A DNA stretch of 64,000 bases from Glandiceps talaboti (taxonomy: Eukaryota > Hemichordata > Enteropneusta > Spengelidae): NCBI RefSeq assembly GCF_964340395.1, contig NC_135551.1:12176379-12240378 (forward strand). The letters run 5' to 3'. The position numbers were made by a program, and so were the translations under genes. Positions 26,701-38,978 of the stretch are shown here, in pieces. Under the pieces are notes generated by a model. The model ran no database searches and was not told the origin of the DNA. It was given only the letters and a program-made list of their open reading frames with translations. The first letter of the stretch is position 1, and each line of letters starts with the position of its first letter.

Positions 26701-28113
26701 TCTCTTATAATCTAGAAAACTTTTGTTTGTACTATTAAACCAAAATCAACATTAGCAGTTGAATTATTCAAACCAATCACAATATATTTAAATGTTCCGA
26801 TGCTAAGTCATATGTTAATAATTTATGACAAAGAGATATAATTCAAGTCAATCCCAAAGGTTCTTCTGTCAGTACCTTTAGTTTTTGTTGCTCACTATCA
26901 TTAACAACTTTAGATATAAATAACTGATTCATTGAATAAATCAAGACTCAGATATTTAAAGTTATTTTTCCAGCAATATAACCATAGCACTAAGTAGCCA
27001 ATCATTTCTATATTCTATTGCTAATGAATCATACAGATACACAGACATTGACAAAATGATTCAGAATATCGACTAAATATTATAACAAGTTTCAACTAAA
27101 TTTATTCAATTCATAATTAAGATGTGAGTAAAAATTTTATATTTTAACACTGACTAAAAAGATGACATTTAAAGTAACAGTAAAAGTATAACCCCAATAG
27201 TTAAATTCAGGATTGTCTGATAATAGACACACTTACTGGAATGAAAACTTTCATACTTATCAAAGACTTCTAAATCATAATAATAAGGTGAATTAACTAT
27301 GTGTTCAACTCATTGTTTCTGAATAGACTTCTGAATTATGATAATGTTTCTACGGTCAAAGACATATCCTTTCCTTAATACTCAACACTAAACTTGATGT
27401 CCTAAAATTCTCTGCCAGGTTCATAACATCAGTCATATATGTATAACAATGTATTTTTGTATAACAATTTAACTTTATAATAGAGTGATATTTAATTAAA
27501 TGACCCAAATATACTGTAGGATAGAATGTTAATGGACATCATCTATACATAGCAAGAGACAGGATATTGAAACAAGGTCAGTCTGACTTGACAGCATTTC
27601 TCTAATAATAATACAGATGCTGACATGTTTGTTATTCTCTCAATGAAAGGACTTTCAAATTTATTCAAAGTATATTTAATAATTTAAAAATATTTCGACT
27701 TAATCCTATGGCAACTGCGATACATTAGTTTTTGAAGGTAAAGTATGAATGTGTCTAAATTGTGTATATGTGAAAATTACAGTTTTCGTAGAAGGCAATG
27801 TTTATATTCTCCTAACATACTGGTGTACTGTGACTAGGGATGAAATTGATATTTTGTTGTTAAATTTTAACAGGCAGTCAAGGTCAAATACTACAAATGT
27901 AATATAAAAACAGAAAGCATATATCTGATATTATATTATATCATGCGACTATGTGCCATTCTGATTGGATAATAACTGTGGTAAAATCCCATTTCACCAC
28001 GGCTGGCAGTGGTAAAATGGGCTCCTAAACTAGCATATGAATAGTACTTACAAAAACGAAGCTAGTGTTCGTTCTAAAATACCAATAAGTTAACACTTCT
28101 TCAGAGTAAAGGT
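26701..28113. other. Unique AT-rich DNA
   Basis: No gene seen on either strand. From about 27950 the sequence becomes richer in CpG up to the possible exon at 28114. Confidence 0.5.
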
Positions 28114-28416
28114 ATGTCAGGTATCCTGTCCAATAATTTGAGTTACAGTAGTCCAAATAATTCCACTGATGACCTTGCGATCGAAAGCAACGATAGATCA
28201 GTGGCTTTGACATCACTGGCCATGGCTGATAAGGTACAAGTTCTCCCATGCAACAAGCCGTCTCAGCGTCCTGCTCTCGTTGAATCAAGCAACACCAATT
28301 TAACTTTTAACCATCAGTCAAGTGCGTCAGGATTATTTCAAAACTGTACATTTTCAGGTTCAGTCGACGTCGCGTCGCTGATTTTAACTGTCTCGAGCTT
28401 TCTCCGATTCAACTGA
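28114..28416 (+). CDS. Possible exon of an unrecognised gene (NLR-linker-like), weak
   Basis: A 100-codon plus-strand ORF in a locally CpG-richer island. It starts with MSGILSNNLSYSS and runs through SNDRSVALTSLAMADK and then ESSNTNLTFNHQSSASGLFQNCTFSGS. The Ser/Asn-rich stretch followed by LFxNCTFxGS resembles linker segments before NACHT or death-fold modules in some invertebrate immune proteins; that comparison is from memory and uncertain. Coding may run into a splice donor at about 28357 (ttttcag/gttcag), since the remainder (SLILTVSSFLRFN) looks less protein-like. No promoter motif is visible. It lies between ankyrin exons C and B, on the opposite strand. It could be a chance ORF. Confidence 0.28.
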   Translation: MSGILSNNLSYSSPNNSTDDLAIESNDRSVALTSLAMADKVQVLPCNKPSQRPALVESSNTNLTFNHQSSASGLFQNCTFSGSVDVASLILTVSSFLRFN

Positions 28417-29040
28417 TCCAACGCCGAGACATCTATTTTTAGCAGTGTACAAGATTGTATTGTTCTTATGTAAATATCCAAACAAAATTGTTACTTTCTT
28501 TGACCTCTTGCCCCGTTTTCTTTGTTGCTAGTTTTCAACGCGTTTTCGTTATGCATTATATGATGTATATTAACGAATTTGGTACAATTCGCTCCATATA
28601 GCACTCGCCATTCGTGAATTTTACCAAAATCTCGTGTATACCCGCCTTCGGCAGGGGTTAATGCTTAAATATCGGTACAGATATTTCAACTGTGATTGTG
28701 TCTGTTTTGTTCTTGAACTTCTGTACAATTCTGGTAGATGTTTAAGGTGAAAAGTCAAGATCTTTAAGGAAATCTTGTATCTGGTAATGTGGAGGTAGAC
28801 ACTTGAATGAAGTCACTATATACTGTACATTTTTGAGTTGTGCAGTAAATCATCATTCTTCACTACAAGTACCATCATTTAGAAAAAACTGAATTAGCAA
28901 CAAAATTAATGTTTGACATTTAACTCTTCTATATTATTACAATATTTATTGTGTGATTGTAATGGAATATGTTGATAGGGACATTGTGTTACATTTGATT
29001 TTCAAGAGACACCATTCGAATACAACATACTGACAATTAG
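28417..29040. other. Unique DNA
   Basis: No gene or repeat recognised. Confidence 0.5.
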
Positions 29041-30138
29041 CTATTCTTTATATAATGATATTAGAGATGAGTTCTTTCCATCACTGAGAACACATACATA
29101 TGAACATAAGCTGTCCTCTATATACTGATATTAGAGATGAGTTCTTTCCATCACTGAGTACACATACATATGAACATAAGCTGTCCTCTATATAATGATA
29201 TTAGAGATGAGTTCTTTCCATCACTGCGAACACATACATATGAACATAAGCTGTCCTCTATATAATGATATTAGAGATGAGTTCTTTCCATCACTGAGAA
29301 CACATACATATGAACATAAGCTGTCCTCTATATAATGATATTAGAGATGAGTTCTTTCCATCACTGAGAACACATACATATGAACATAAGCTGTCCTCTA
29401 TATACTGATATTAGAGATGTGTTCTTTCCATCACTGAGAACACATACATATGAACATAAGCTGTCCTCTATATACTGATATTAGAGATGTGTTCTTTCCA
29501 TCACTGAGAACACATACATATGAACATAAGCTGTCCTCTATATACTGATATTAGAGATGAGTTCTTTCCATCACTGAGTACACATACATATGAACATAAG
29601 CTGTCCTCTATATACCGATATTAGAGATGAGTTCTTTCCATCACTGCGAACACATACATATGAACATAAGCTGTCCTCTATATAATGATATTAGAGATGA
29701 GTTCTTTCCATCACTGAGAACACATACATATGAACATAAGCTGTCCTCTATATAATGATATTAGAGATGAGTTCTTTCCATCACTGAGAACACATACATA
29801 TGAACATAAGCTGTCCTCTATATACTGATATTAGAGATGTGTTCTTTCCATCACTGAGAACACATACATATGAACATAAGCTGTCCTCTATATAATGATA
29901 TTAGAGATGAGTTCTTTCCATCACTGAGAACAGGCATACATATCAACATAAGCTGTCCTCTATATACCGATATTAGAGATGAGTTCTTTCCATCACTGCG
30001 AACACATACATATGAACATAAGCTGTCCTCTATATAATGATATTAGAGATGAGTTCTTTCCATCACTGAGAACACATACATATGAACATAAGCTGTCCTC
30101 TATATAATGATATTAGAGATGAGTTCTTTCCATCACTG
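29041..30138. repeat. 70-bp tandem minisatellite (about 15-16 copies)
   Basis: Unit of 70 bp containing gatgagttctttccatcact and catatgaacataagctgtcc, starting near 29041 and ending at catcactgag (30138). Variants (tataatg/tatactg/tataccg, gagaac/gcgaac/gagtac) recur in the same order, so multi-unit blocks were copied (29131-29480 resembles 29551-29900). Confidence 0.96.
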
Positions 30139-30147
30139 AGGGTTGAA

Positions 30148-30240
30148 ATATTTTCTTAAAAAGTAAATGACATCATTATATACATGTAGTAAAGGTCAGC
30201 ACATCTAATGGTAGTATTACTGGTAGGGGAGATTTGCATA
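30148..30240 (-). mobile_element. Fragment of the repeat family found inside the 36.5-kb Harbinger-like element
   Basis: This stretch (tacatgtagtaaaggtcagc, catctaatggtagtatta, taggggagatttg) is the reverse complement of 37413-37492, which lies inside the element at 36493-38462. It is therefore a small solo fragment in opposite orientation. The following 30241-30345 has no clear match. Confidence 0.65.
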
Positions 30241-30647
30241 TCACTGATGGAATCATCATGTCATGAACAAATCTTAGTCTAAAACACCCCTAAGAATGTT
30301 CCCACCATATTTCAGACCGATCTGACAAGTAGTTATTGAAATTACTGCATGTATATATGGATTATTGATGGAAATCTATCAACAAGCATCACAACACGAA
30401 TTGTTTGTGTAATGTTTAATGTATACTGTCTCTCTATGTCACTGCAGGTACATGTATGCATGAGTCCATATGTTTAGATTTTTGCCATGTTCAAATATTC
30501 GTTAAAATTGCAATAGTGAATTTTCAATGTTGTTGACTGTAGCTGAAGTAGAGTGCACACTGAATGCTGGGTAGTACTGCACAATATCAAGTGACACTGG
30601 ACAAGACATAGTGAGGCAAAATTGAAAATTATCAGACATGCTGCACA

Positions 30648-31112
30648 TGTCCATCCAATCTGAATAAAATATGATGTGGTGAAAGCAGCTATATGCCTTC
30701 ATTTACCTCTACTTCCATCATTTTGTATCATTTATTTTGTTCTGGGTGATCGCCACATGAGCATCTATAGCATTGTTTATGTCTGAGAAAAAAACTCACA
30801 AAGTTACAAATATATGCACTCTCAATTTTTATATACTGAGAAAGTCATCATTATTGGTAAGATTATCTACAAAAACATACCCATCAGTCTTAGGGGTAAG
30901 ATCAGAAAAGTAACTGGGGAGGTGATATTGACCTTTGACCTGAACTTTGACCTACAGGTGGGATGAATTCAAAGAGGAGACAGGAGGTGGAAATTTTTGG
31001 GAAGGCGGCAGTCACCCAGAATAAAACAAATGACACAAAATGATGGAAATAGAGGTAAATAAAGGCATCTGACCACTTTCACCACATCAGATTTTAATCA
31101 GATTGATGTCCA
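30648..31112. mobile_element. Foldback or MITE-like element with about 108-bp inverted arms
   Basis: The left arm (30648-30756) contains atttacctctacttccatca and ttttgttctgggtgatcgcc. The right arm (31008-31112) is its imperfect reverse complement (cacccagaataaaacaaatg, tgatggaaatagaggtaaat). The loop of about 250 bp is noncoding. The ends (tgtcca/gatgtcca) are inverted; I could not define a target-site duplication. Confidence 0.75.
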
Positions 31113-31679
31113 CCCCGAAGTTTGCATATAAACCTACATGTTCATTTCTTTACATGTACAGTTACAGTACAGACTAACTTAGAATACATATCTGAGATAA
31201 AAGGTATAAAAATCATATCAGTATGTAATTTATTGCATTAACAGTTGTGGACAGGGATGATCATAATTCTGTTCTAGATCACTAGTAGCACAAATCAGAT
31301 CAGATAAATAAATGTTCTACATTTTACACTTTATATTTCGGAACATACATGTAAGGAGAAATATATCAACATGTTACCTCAAGTGTTTAATCAAATCATA
31401 AATGTTGTATGCAGTGACACAAAGAATCTACAAAACATGAATCTATACCTATTCCTTTCCTGAAGTTTGATGAAAAATAACCTTTAAAACTCTCCTGTTG
31501 AACTTTTTCTCAGTCTTCAAAATAACAATGATGTATATTAAATAATCAAACCGATAACAAAAACTTTTACTACTATTTACATGTACATAGAGACAATAAC
31601 TTCTGAGATGGACTAATCACTTTCTTATATTATTCAATAAATTATTTGGCATTATCTATATAATTAGTATGTATTTCAA
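31113..31679. other. Unique AT-rich DNA
   Basis: No gene or structured repeat recognised. Confidence 0.5.
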
Positions 31680-31905
31680 CTTTGTCCTTATATCAACTTT
31701 GAACGAGATCTCTTCAGGCATGTCTGTATAATGGCTTTGAACATGAAAAAGTCGTAACATAATGGCCATCTGGTGGCCATATTGGATCTTACCACAAAAT
31801 AAATTAAAGTGCATAATGTTATAGTGTGTTGTCTTTGTACCAAGTTTGAGAGAAATGGCTCTGGACGCAAGCGCGGATGGATGGGTGGACCGACAGAAGA
31901 ACAAG
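31680..31905. mobile_element. Diverged member of the 18.4-20.9-kb repeat family
   Basis: Shares the order seen at 18.4-20.9 kb: caactttgaacgagatctct, catgtctg, ggccatattggat, ccaagtttgagagaaatggc and a ggatggatggg stretch. It carries its own substitutions and is followed directly by the element below. Confidence 0.7.
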
Positions 31906-32406
31906 CGACCTATCGGTCAGAATAGCTCCGCTGTTTGTTTTTTTTATTTTTTTTTTATTTTGGTGACATGTAGAAGTGGTTCAGTTCTTCACTATGCAGT
32001 TTTGTTTTAGCGATGTAATAAAGTGGTTACTGGTTTCATATGATGTCTCACTATAAAACACATTTTACACAGAAGTTGCTAATGTATTGTACTTTTATAC
32101 CATAGTCACCATTTTATAACAAAAATCTACTGTTATGAAAAATTGCACAAAATCTCAGAAAAAAAATGACTGGGAAATGCACACAAGAAAAAGAAAAAAA
32201 AGACAAGATTTTGAGGTTGGCTATAAATAATTCCAGTGTCTTACAGCTTTAACCATGGAAAATTTTAATGATGAATGAAATAAACTAGGGATCTAAAATA
32301 ATTTTGAGGCAATTTGAATTTCAATTTTCGAACAAATTTACCAAGTCAACAACATTCAACTTGTACTAGTTGTAGTAGATATATATAGGGAAGAAATGTA
32401 TTAATC

Positions 32407-32925
32407 GCCATCTTAGTTTCCATACGGCGACAATCCCAAGTACCCGGAAGAGAGTCATTCTCAGCCATATGTTACAGTGGTAACACTCGTTCATGTTCGA
32501 TTACCTTTCATAAAGAAAACACAACGAAATGGTTGAAGTGATCTTTTTTTAAATTTCTTTTCATCACAAAAACAAAATCTGTGTGATCAAAAGTGTTGTA
32601 AACTAAACCAGAAAGAATTATCGGACTGGCTAAACTTCCCGCTGAACTGGAGTAAGGTCCAAGCCTCGATAGTACGTGAGGAAATCGTCTCAAACTAGCG
32701 ATACAACTTTCAAAATATAACTTGACATGTCTTCATTTGTTAGAGTTATTCAATTCAAGACGGGTTTTCACTCGAAAAAAACAATTCTGTGAATAATGAC
32801 ACTCTGAACGCAGCGATTTCTCGGACGATGTTACCACTGTAACGTATAGCTGGCAATGACTTGCTTCCGGGTTAGTCCCTCATGCATCCGGGTACTTGAG
32901 ATTGTCGCCGTACGGAACTACCACA
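32407..32925. mobile_element. Palindromic (foldback or MITE) element, about 90-bp arms
   Basis: The left arm 32407-32498 (catacggcgacaatcccaag, gttacagtggtaacac) is the imperfect reverse complement of the right arm 32826-32925 (gttaccactgtaac, gagattgtcgccgtacgga). The right arm has about 25 extra bp. The core of about 330 bp is noncoding. CpG is denser than in the surroundings. Confidence 0.75.
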
Positions 32926-33359
32926 TCGGTAATTTTGACGCTGTAATTTTGCCACCAAGATTGATCGTACAAAAACAAAACTCCATAAATGAACCACAAA
33001 GTACTTTCCCTTTCAAAATGTGATAATTTTAGAAAGAGTATTATCGTTTTTATTGTCAACTGATTCTGTCAAAAATCGTCCCATACACTTCAGTTCAGGC
33101 ATGGTCATAGAGCTCACTTGATCGTGAGGTGCGTATACTGGAATGAACCATTCTGTAGGAGGGTGGAGAATTTGGATTTGAAGTTTACAACCCTGTTTCG
33201 AACAAATATTTGTCATTTGGGCGCACAATGCATAGAATTAAGACTACAGCACATATTACATTGCTTGTTTGACGTCAATAGTGTCTTTTGAAAAGTTGCA
33301 GTTTACCTAAAGTCTCGCGTACTGATTTCCAATATGGCGGCGGTCATAATGCTCATTAA

Positions 33360-33690
33360 CATATTCATTTTTTTTTTAAATTACAAAAAAAAAATCATAA
33401 AAAATAGAAAAGAAGACGTGCTGACTTGAAATTAACAAATCTAAGTAAGCTACCCCCTGCGCATCAACACACCAGATATCAAAGCAATCTGACAAGAAGT
33501 TTTCAAGGAGATGATGAAAATGACATTTTATGAAAAAATCATAAAAAATTGAAAATGGCACAGATCAACTTGGCATGAACAAATCTGAATAGCCTCCCCC
33601 CAGGGAACATGCACACCAAATATTGAAGAAATCCGACTGTCACTTTCGGAGTAGATAATGAAAATATAAAAGTCTGACGGACACCTATGA
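33360..33690. repeat. Twofold imperfect repeat, about 155-bp units
   Basis: Two adjacent segments share aaaaaatcataaaaaat, then gacttgaaattaacaaatct or acttggcatgaacaaatct, a ctacccc/cctcccccc motif and accaga/accaaatat followed by atcaaagcaatctgac-like sequence. They are diverged, noncoding, and probably internal repeats of the surrounding element. Confidence 0.6.
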
Positions 33691-33766
33691 TTCACTCTAC
33701 TCTCTATACTCTATACAACCTATACCTAAAGCTACGCTTTCAGCTTTCGCTGACAGCGGAGCTAAA

Positions 33767-35117
33767 AAAGAGAAAGAGACCAGAGCCAAGAGACAAACTT
33801 GAAAAGCAGCAATGTACAATGCCAACCAGTGAGAACCAGTGTTTGATTGTGTACGAGGCTGCTAACTATATCGAAATGACTTGGAACCGAGTTATGACAG
33901 ATTCTAAACACAGTTGTCTGAGCAGTTTGAATGTCCCATTTGCAAGGAAGTAACTGACAGGAGCATCAAGTGCTGTGTGAGAGGGACCACACACATTTTA
34001 TAGTGATTATCTCTGATGGTTTGTCCAATCTCACACTTGACCTGAGCCTGTCATGTACCCATTTCATTGTCATCCACAGTGAGTTTTCCACCAACTGGCA
34101 TTTTCAAATGTTTTGTCATCATTAAGTGTATCATGTGATTATGCAATGTATGGTTGTAATTTGTACATGTATATGGCCCTGGAAGACCTGTCTAAACACA
34201 TCCACAAATGTCCATATTTGATATATAGAGACCATGATTATTGTCAAGTTGTCTCTAATAGTACAAATCTATTACAACCAAGTACTTAAACTTCAAATGG
34301 ATGTGCTGTTAAGACCTTCCTAAAGAAAATAGATAAGTTCAAAGATACCAAGGAGTTTGAAATGTTAGCTGGTACAAAAATGATAAAAGAAAGGTTAGGT
34401 ATGACACATGACAAAATTGTAGAATTCAAGACAGGAAGGACAGGTCAGTGTAACTATTTTTTTGTTTTAATACATTGATTGTATAAATTATTATTAAAGT
34501 GCACATGTGGAGACGTGGGGTATTTAATTTGGATTTTGGATTTTTAAGACAACTCAACTATGTCTTCCTACTTGAAAAAAACAACTCAGTATGTAACAGA
34601 ATTAACTAAATCATTGTGTGAAGTTCATTCACTAAATTAGAAATAATCTAAAACATGTGTAAAATGTTTGTTAATGAACTTGCAATTATAACAAATTTTT
34701 AAACACTTTTTAATCTTTTGCAATTTATTGCGTTACAAACAAGAAATTAGTACCTCTCATTTCACATTGTTTTTCTTCAAGTATAAAAAAATAGATTTGT
34801 TTTATCATGGATTAAAAAATGCAAAATCAATACTATTTGTATATTCCATTTTAATTACTTGTTTTGTTGTAATTTAATTGTTTTTAGTGATGAGAGAATT
34901 CACTAGACATACTTTAAAATGTAGAATACACTTCATAACATCTCTTGGCTGCTTGTGTGTACTTTTTGTCAAATTATAGTGAATTTCACTGAAATTATAT
35001 CCAATACTAGTTGTCAAAATACTAAAATACAGTTGCAATAAATCAATAGTATTGAAAACTGATAAATTATCAATATAAAAAGAATGTATGCTGATGAATT
35101 TATTAAACCATCTATTT
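33767..35117 (+). pseudogene. Coding-like remnants upstream of transposon-like gene copy 1
   Basis: Two short stretches read like protein. At 33915-33985 the plus strand gives QLSEQFECPICKEVTDRSIKCC, with a CPxC pair like a small zinc-binding finger but then stops. At about 34300-34441 it gives CCKTFLKKIDKFKDTKEF, then MLAGTKMIKERLGMTHDKIV, ending before a donor-like acag/gtcagtg. Copy 2 has no counterpart of this stretch, so it may be the 5' part of the same gene or unrelated. The remainder (34450-35117) is AT-rich and looks intronic. I do not recognise a named family. Confidence 0.4.
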
Positions 35118-36492
35118 ATGTGTATTTGTCATCATAACAATGGGTTTATGATTCTTAACTCATAATATGTTATGTCTTTCTTGGTTTGTGTGTCTGTCTT
35201 TGCCTATGCCTTTGTATATGTACATTACATGTCCATATGTGTACATCAATGTGTAAGTTTATGCATGTATGATATTGAAACTAATCCAGTATTTAATCTA
35301 CTTTTACATTGTAGTAATCATGGAGTAAAACTTTCATTTTATTGAAAAATGTCCTTTTTTTTCCTCCATGCACTTAGGTGGCTACAGCAATGGAATTGCC
35401 CCATAGAAGGAGAGAATAATGACAGAAAGTGTGGAAACAACTTGAGGTTAGAGCTGCAGTCACAAAATCTACCATGTACATTCACTGTAAGGGGAATGGA
35501 AGGTGTCAGGTTAAGTGAAATTAGGCTTGCACCAATTATTGCAGTGTCTAATCTAGTGGATGTAGTGCTAAGTAGACTGAATGAACTTGACAGGTACAAA
35601 CTACATAAATTTGTTCATTTTATTTCAGGGTATGGACTTATATTTATTTTTACTTGTATATGCAGCTTTTTCACATTTCACCATCAACAACATTTTATAG
35701 AATTGCAGGTGTATGCGCTCTTTTTGTCATCATGGCAGTTCATCAAACTTAATGGAGTACAACCACATACCACCAACTGAGATCTGGATCAAAGTTGGCG
35801 GTGATCATGGTGGGGGATCTATGAAATCAACTCAACAGTCTCAAAAACACAGTAGTTTGCAATCTATTTCTGGCAGGAGACTCGTACAAAATCTGCGCAC
35901 AGCCATGGCATTGAATTTAGGAGAAGTAGATACTCTTGATGGGTATTTGTGGAAGTTAGTTAAATTTAAAAACAACAATAAACACTACCCTTCTTCCTGG
36001 CACATTGTTATTCATTGTGCAGAGGCAACAAATACCAGTAAACCGTAAACATGATATATTGGTTGGTGTATGTACAGCTCTATACATGTACACTACAGTA
36101 AGTACCGTATATGTGGATTCTCATCAGTATACTTCAGAAAATGTACAACTCATAACATACAAGTAAAACATTTGCATCATTTGCCACAATTGTTGATACA
36201 GTGGTATCTATATCAAGTGTAAAAGTATACCGTTCGCGTTTCAAATAACTTCACCATTTGACAGGGTATACTTTTACATTTTAATTTATTTTGTATTATA
36301 CGTTTATAAATGTGTGGGGCAAAACAAGTGTTTGACTTCAGTGTTAAGGGTTGTAGTAGAGCTAGCGTAAGATGTTGACATATTACATGAAAACATGGAC
36401 ACCCCCCCCCCCCCCCCCCCTCTCATCTCACACATTCATAAATACTGTTGCTCTAACCTATCAACTTCACTTGTCTATGATTCCAGGGGTAA

Positions 36493-38462
36493 GGGACCGG
36501 TCAGTTTCTTCGGCCTGGGGAAGGGGGGGGGGGGGGGTCCGGTGGATTGGTAGGGGGTCACCCTGTTTTTGAAATTGGCAGTAGGGGGGTCATGCTGTTT
36601 TCAAAATTGTGGATAGGGGGGTCATTGTGTTTTAAATTGTGATGGAAGAAAAAATCCTTTCTACAATGGCATATAGCCTTGTCTGAAATGTGGTACATGT
36701 CAATATTTGTTTTTGTCCCTGTTTCTTACATGAATTCTTTAATATTACTTATTAGTTCAAACATAACTATTCATATACATATACATGTATTACCTAGCTA
36801 CCACACTAGTTACAGAACATGTCATGTGAATGTTTGGCTGTTTCACAATCAATGCTTCACTTATATTGCAGTTTGGGGCAAAAGTGAACTTGAAGGTTTC
36901 GTAATGGCAATTTTCATACATAGTTTATAAATGAAGTTAATCTAAACTGTTCTACTCATCATGTTATTGACACAACAAATCACCACATCTCATCAGATTC
37001 CAGTTTCAATTATACACTAGGTATGACCACCTAAAGTTCTCTAACACACCGGTGACTTTATTATACATATATTAATGCCCCTATATTAATGTTATACATG
37101 TCTATTTTAAAACGTACATTTACGTTAACTTAGCTTTTCGAAGCTTGGAAATATTACCTCAAAGGTTATGAATAACCTAAACATTGCCTTAGTATCTCAA
37201 GCAAAAAACTCCATATCTGCCAGGGGGAAAACCCCAAGGACTTCCTCACCCCAGAGGTCACTCATGCATTCAGCCAACAATCAGATGGACCAACAACCTT
37301 ATAATGGTATTAAACTTTTCTTAAAATTTCACCCTGTTCTAATTTGAGATGATATTGTCTTCTCAAGATGTGAAATGTTTGCCAAGATAGTCTAAAATTG
37401 CCTTAATCTCCAAATCTCCCCTACCAATGATACTACCATTAGATGTGCTGACCTTTACTACATGTATATAATGACGCCATTTAACTTTTTAAGAACATAT
37501 TTCAATTAACCCTTAGTGTAAGTTATAAAGAATAGTTTCTGATACTTGCTGTCTTGTAAAGCATGGATTAAGTTATTGCTTGAAAGGGTCTAAATAGCGT
37601 AAATATTGGCTATAATATAAGAGTAAAAATCCTCCAGGGCTTCTAGAGGGAGACCCCCCAGACCCCCCGCATGAGGTGGACATATCCCAGTCTCAAGCTC
37701 TTCCCCTCTTACTGTCAAGATGCTATCAAAGTATATTTCAAAAGTATTTCAACCCTATGTAGTTGTTTTTTACATGTTGGTGTTGTCTTGTAAGGCTTGG
37801 AAATTATTGTCTGAAAGGGTCTGAATAGTCTCACGAGGTGGACATATCCCAGTCTCAAGCTCTTCCCCTCTTACTGTCAAGATGCTATCAAAGTATATTT
37901 CAAAAGTATTTCAACCGTATGTAGTTGTTTTTTACATGTTGGTGTTGTCTTGTAAGGCTTGGAAATTATTGTCTGAAAGGGTCTGAATAGTCTCAAAATT
38001 GATTTTTCAGGGAAAAAACCTCCTGGGCTTCTAGGGGGACACCCCCTAGGACCTCCCATGACAGCTATACATATTCCCTTCTCAAGCTTTCCCCCTACCT
38101 TTCATTGTCAAGATGCTATTAAACTCCTTTTCAAATATATTTACCCTGTGTAGTCAATAATTATAATTATGATAGTGCTAACCCAGGATCTTATAAAGTA
38201 GATGCAAGACAGTCAAGCAGTCCACACTGAGTCACGATCAAAAAATACCTGTCACTCATGCGAATATCATATATGGGGGGGGGGGGGGGGGGGGGGGTCA
38301 TCATGTTTTAGAATTAAGTGATAGGGGGGTCAGCCTGTTTTGGGTTTTACAGATGGGGGGGGGGGGGGGTCAGTGACTTTTTGTCGGCCCGATTTAAGAA
38401 TCTAAGAATCCACCGCGCCCCCCCCCCCCCCCCCCCCCAGGCTGGAGAAACTGACCGGTCCC
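36493..38462. mobile_element. Non-autonomous Harbinger-like DNA transposon (TSD TAA)
   Basis: It begins gggaccggtcagtttctt and ends with the inverted gagaaactgaccggtccc, flanked by direct TAA at 36490-36492 and 38463-38465. Copy 2 has the uninterrupted site ccatggggataagtcacttg (taa at 56410-56412), which confirms insertion and the 3-bp duplication. A TAA/TTA duplication is characteristic of PIF/Harbinger elements. The ends carry long G/C homopolymers (36523-36538, 38277-38297, 38355-38369, 38418-38438). Inside, a 162-bp segment is tandemly duplicated (starting 37673 and 37835). No transposase ORF is present, so it would depend on an element elsewhere. Confidence 0.85.
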
Positions 38463-38868
38463 TAAGTCACTATTGTCATTTGGCTTAGTGGAGATTACGA
38501 CTATCTCGTCACGATCTATGGAATGCCAGGGGCTAGTGGCATGTCCTAACCTAACTTTGACTTGTGAATTTTCCCTACACAATTTGCATAGTTATTGGAA
38601 TAATAATATGTACCATAATAATTGATTTACATTGTATTGACAGGCAAGTACTACTGTTTGTGGTGTCTTACCACAAGGGAGACATCTCTAATGTCACCTG
38701 AATTCAGCAGATGTTCCAGAGAGGTCACTGGGTACGTATGATGTTACATAACCACTCTAGATTTGTACAGGGTGGCAGTAAAGTGAAGGATGCAAAGGAA
38801 TATCACAACTGCATCGGACAACATTTTCAGTATACCACTAACAAGGTTAGTTCTTATAAACCTAACTG

Positions 38869-38978
38869 AATTACCCTCCTAAGGTAAAGAAGGTGCAGTT
38901 AAATGAATGACACGGATACTGGTGTAAGTTTGGCGGCAAATACCGGAAGTTCAAGAAGTTTAATTATGAACTCCACCA
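38869..38978 (-). repeat. B2 split direct repeat of the Ngaro element
   Basis: 110 bp matching B1 (39264-39373) with one substitution (ggcggcaaata versus ggcggtaaata). It forms the 3' end of the element. Host sequence starts immediately below 38869. Confidence 0.93.

Larger units (their letters stand above)
31906..33766. mobile_element. AGCTCCGCTGT-TIR element (composite, with nested insertions)
   Basis: The left part (31906-32144: gacctatcggtcagaatagc, then gtgacatgtagaagtggttc) is almost identical to 62597-62836. The compact copy at 62.6 kb ends with cgctgacagcggagct, the inverted complement of its agctccgctgt start. The same end sequence occurs here at 33751-33766. Here the two ends are separated by a nested palindromic element (32407-32925) and a twofold repeat (33360-33690), so this copy looks expanded or composite. 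No coding region recognised. Confidence 0.6.

Noticed and set aside
33013-33228. 71-codon minus-strand ORF
   Set aside because: Composition is protein-like but there is no recognisable domain, and it lies inside a composite mobile element without clear splice sites.
36402-38440. Poly-G/poly-C runs as a regulatory signal
   Set aside because: They are subterminal parts of the transposon ends or simple homopolymers with uncertain assembled length; no independent evidence of function.
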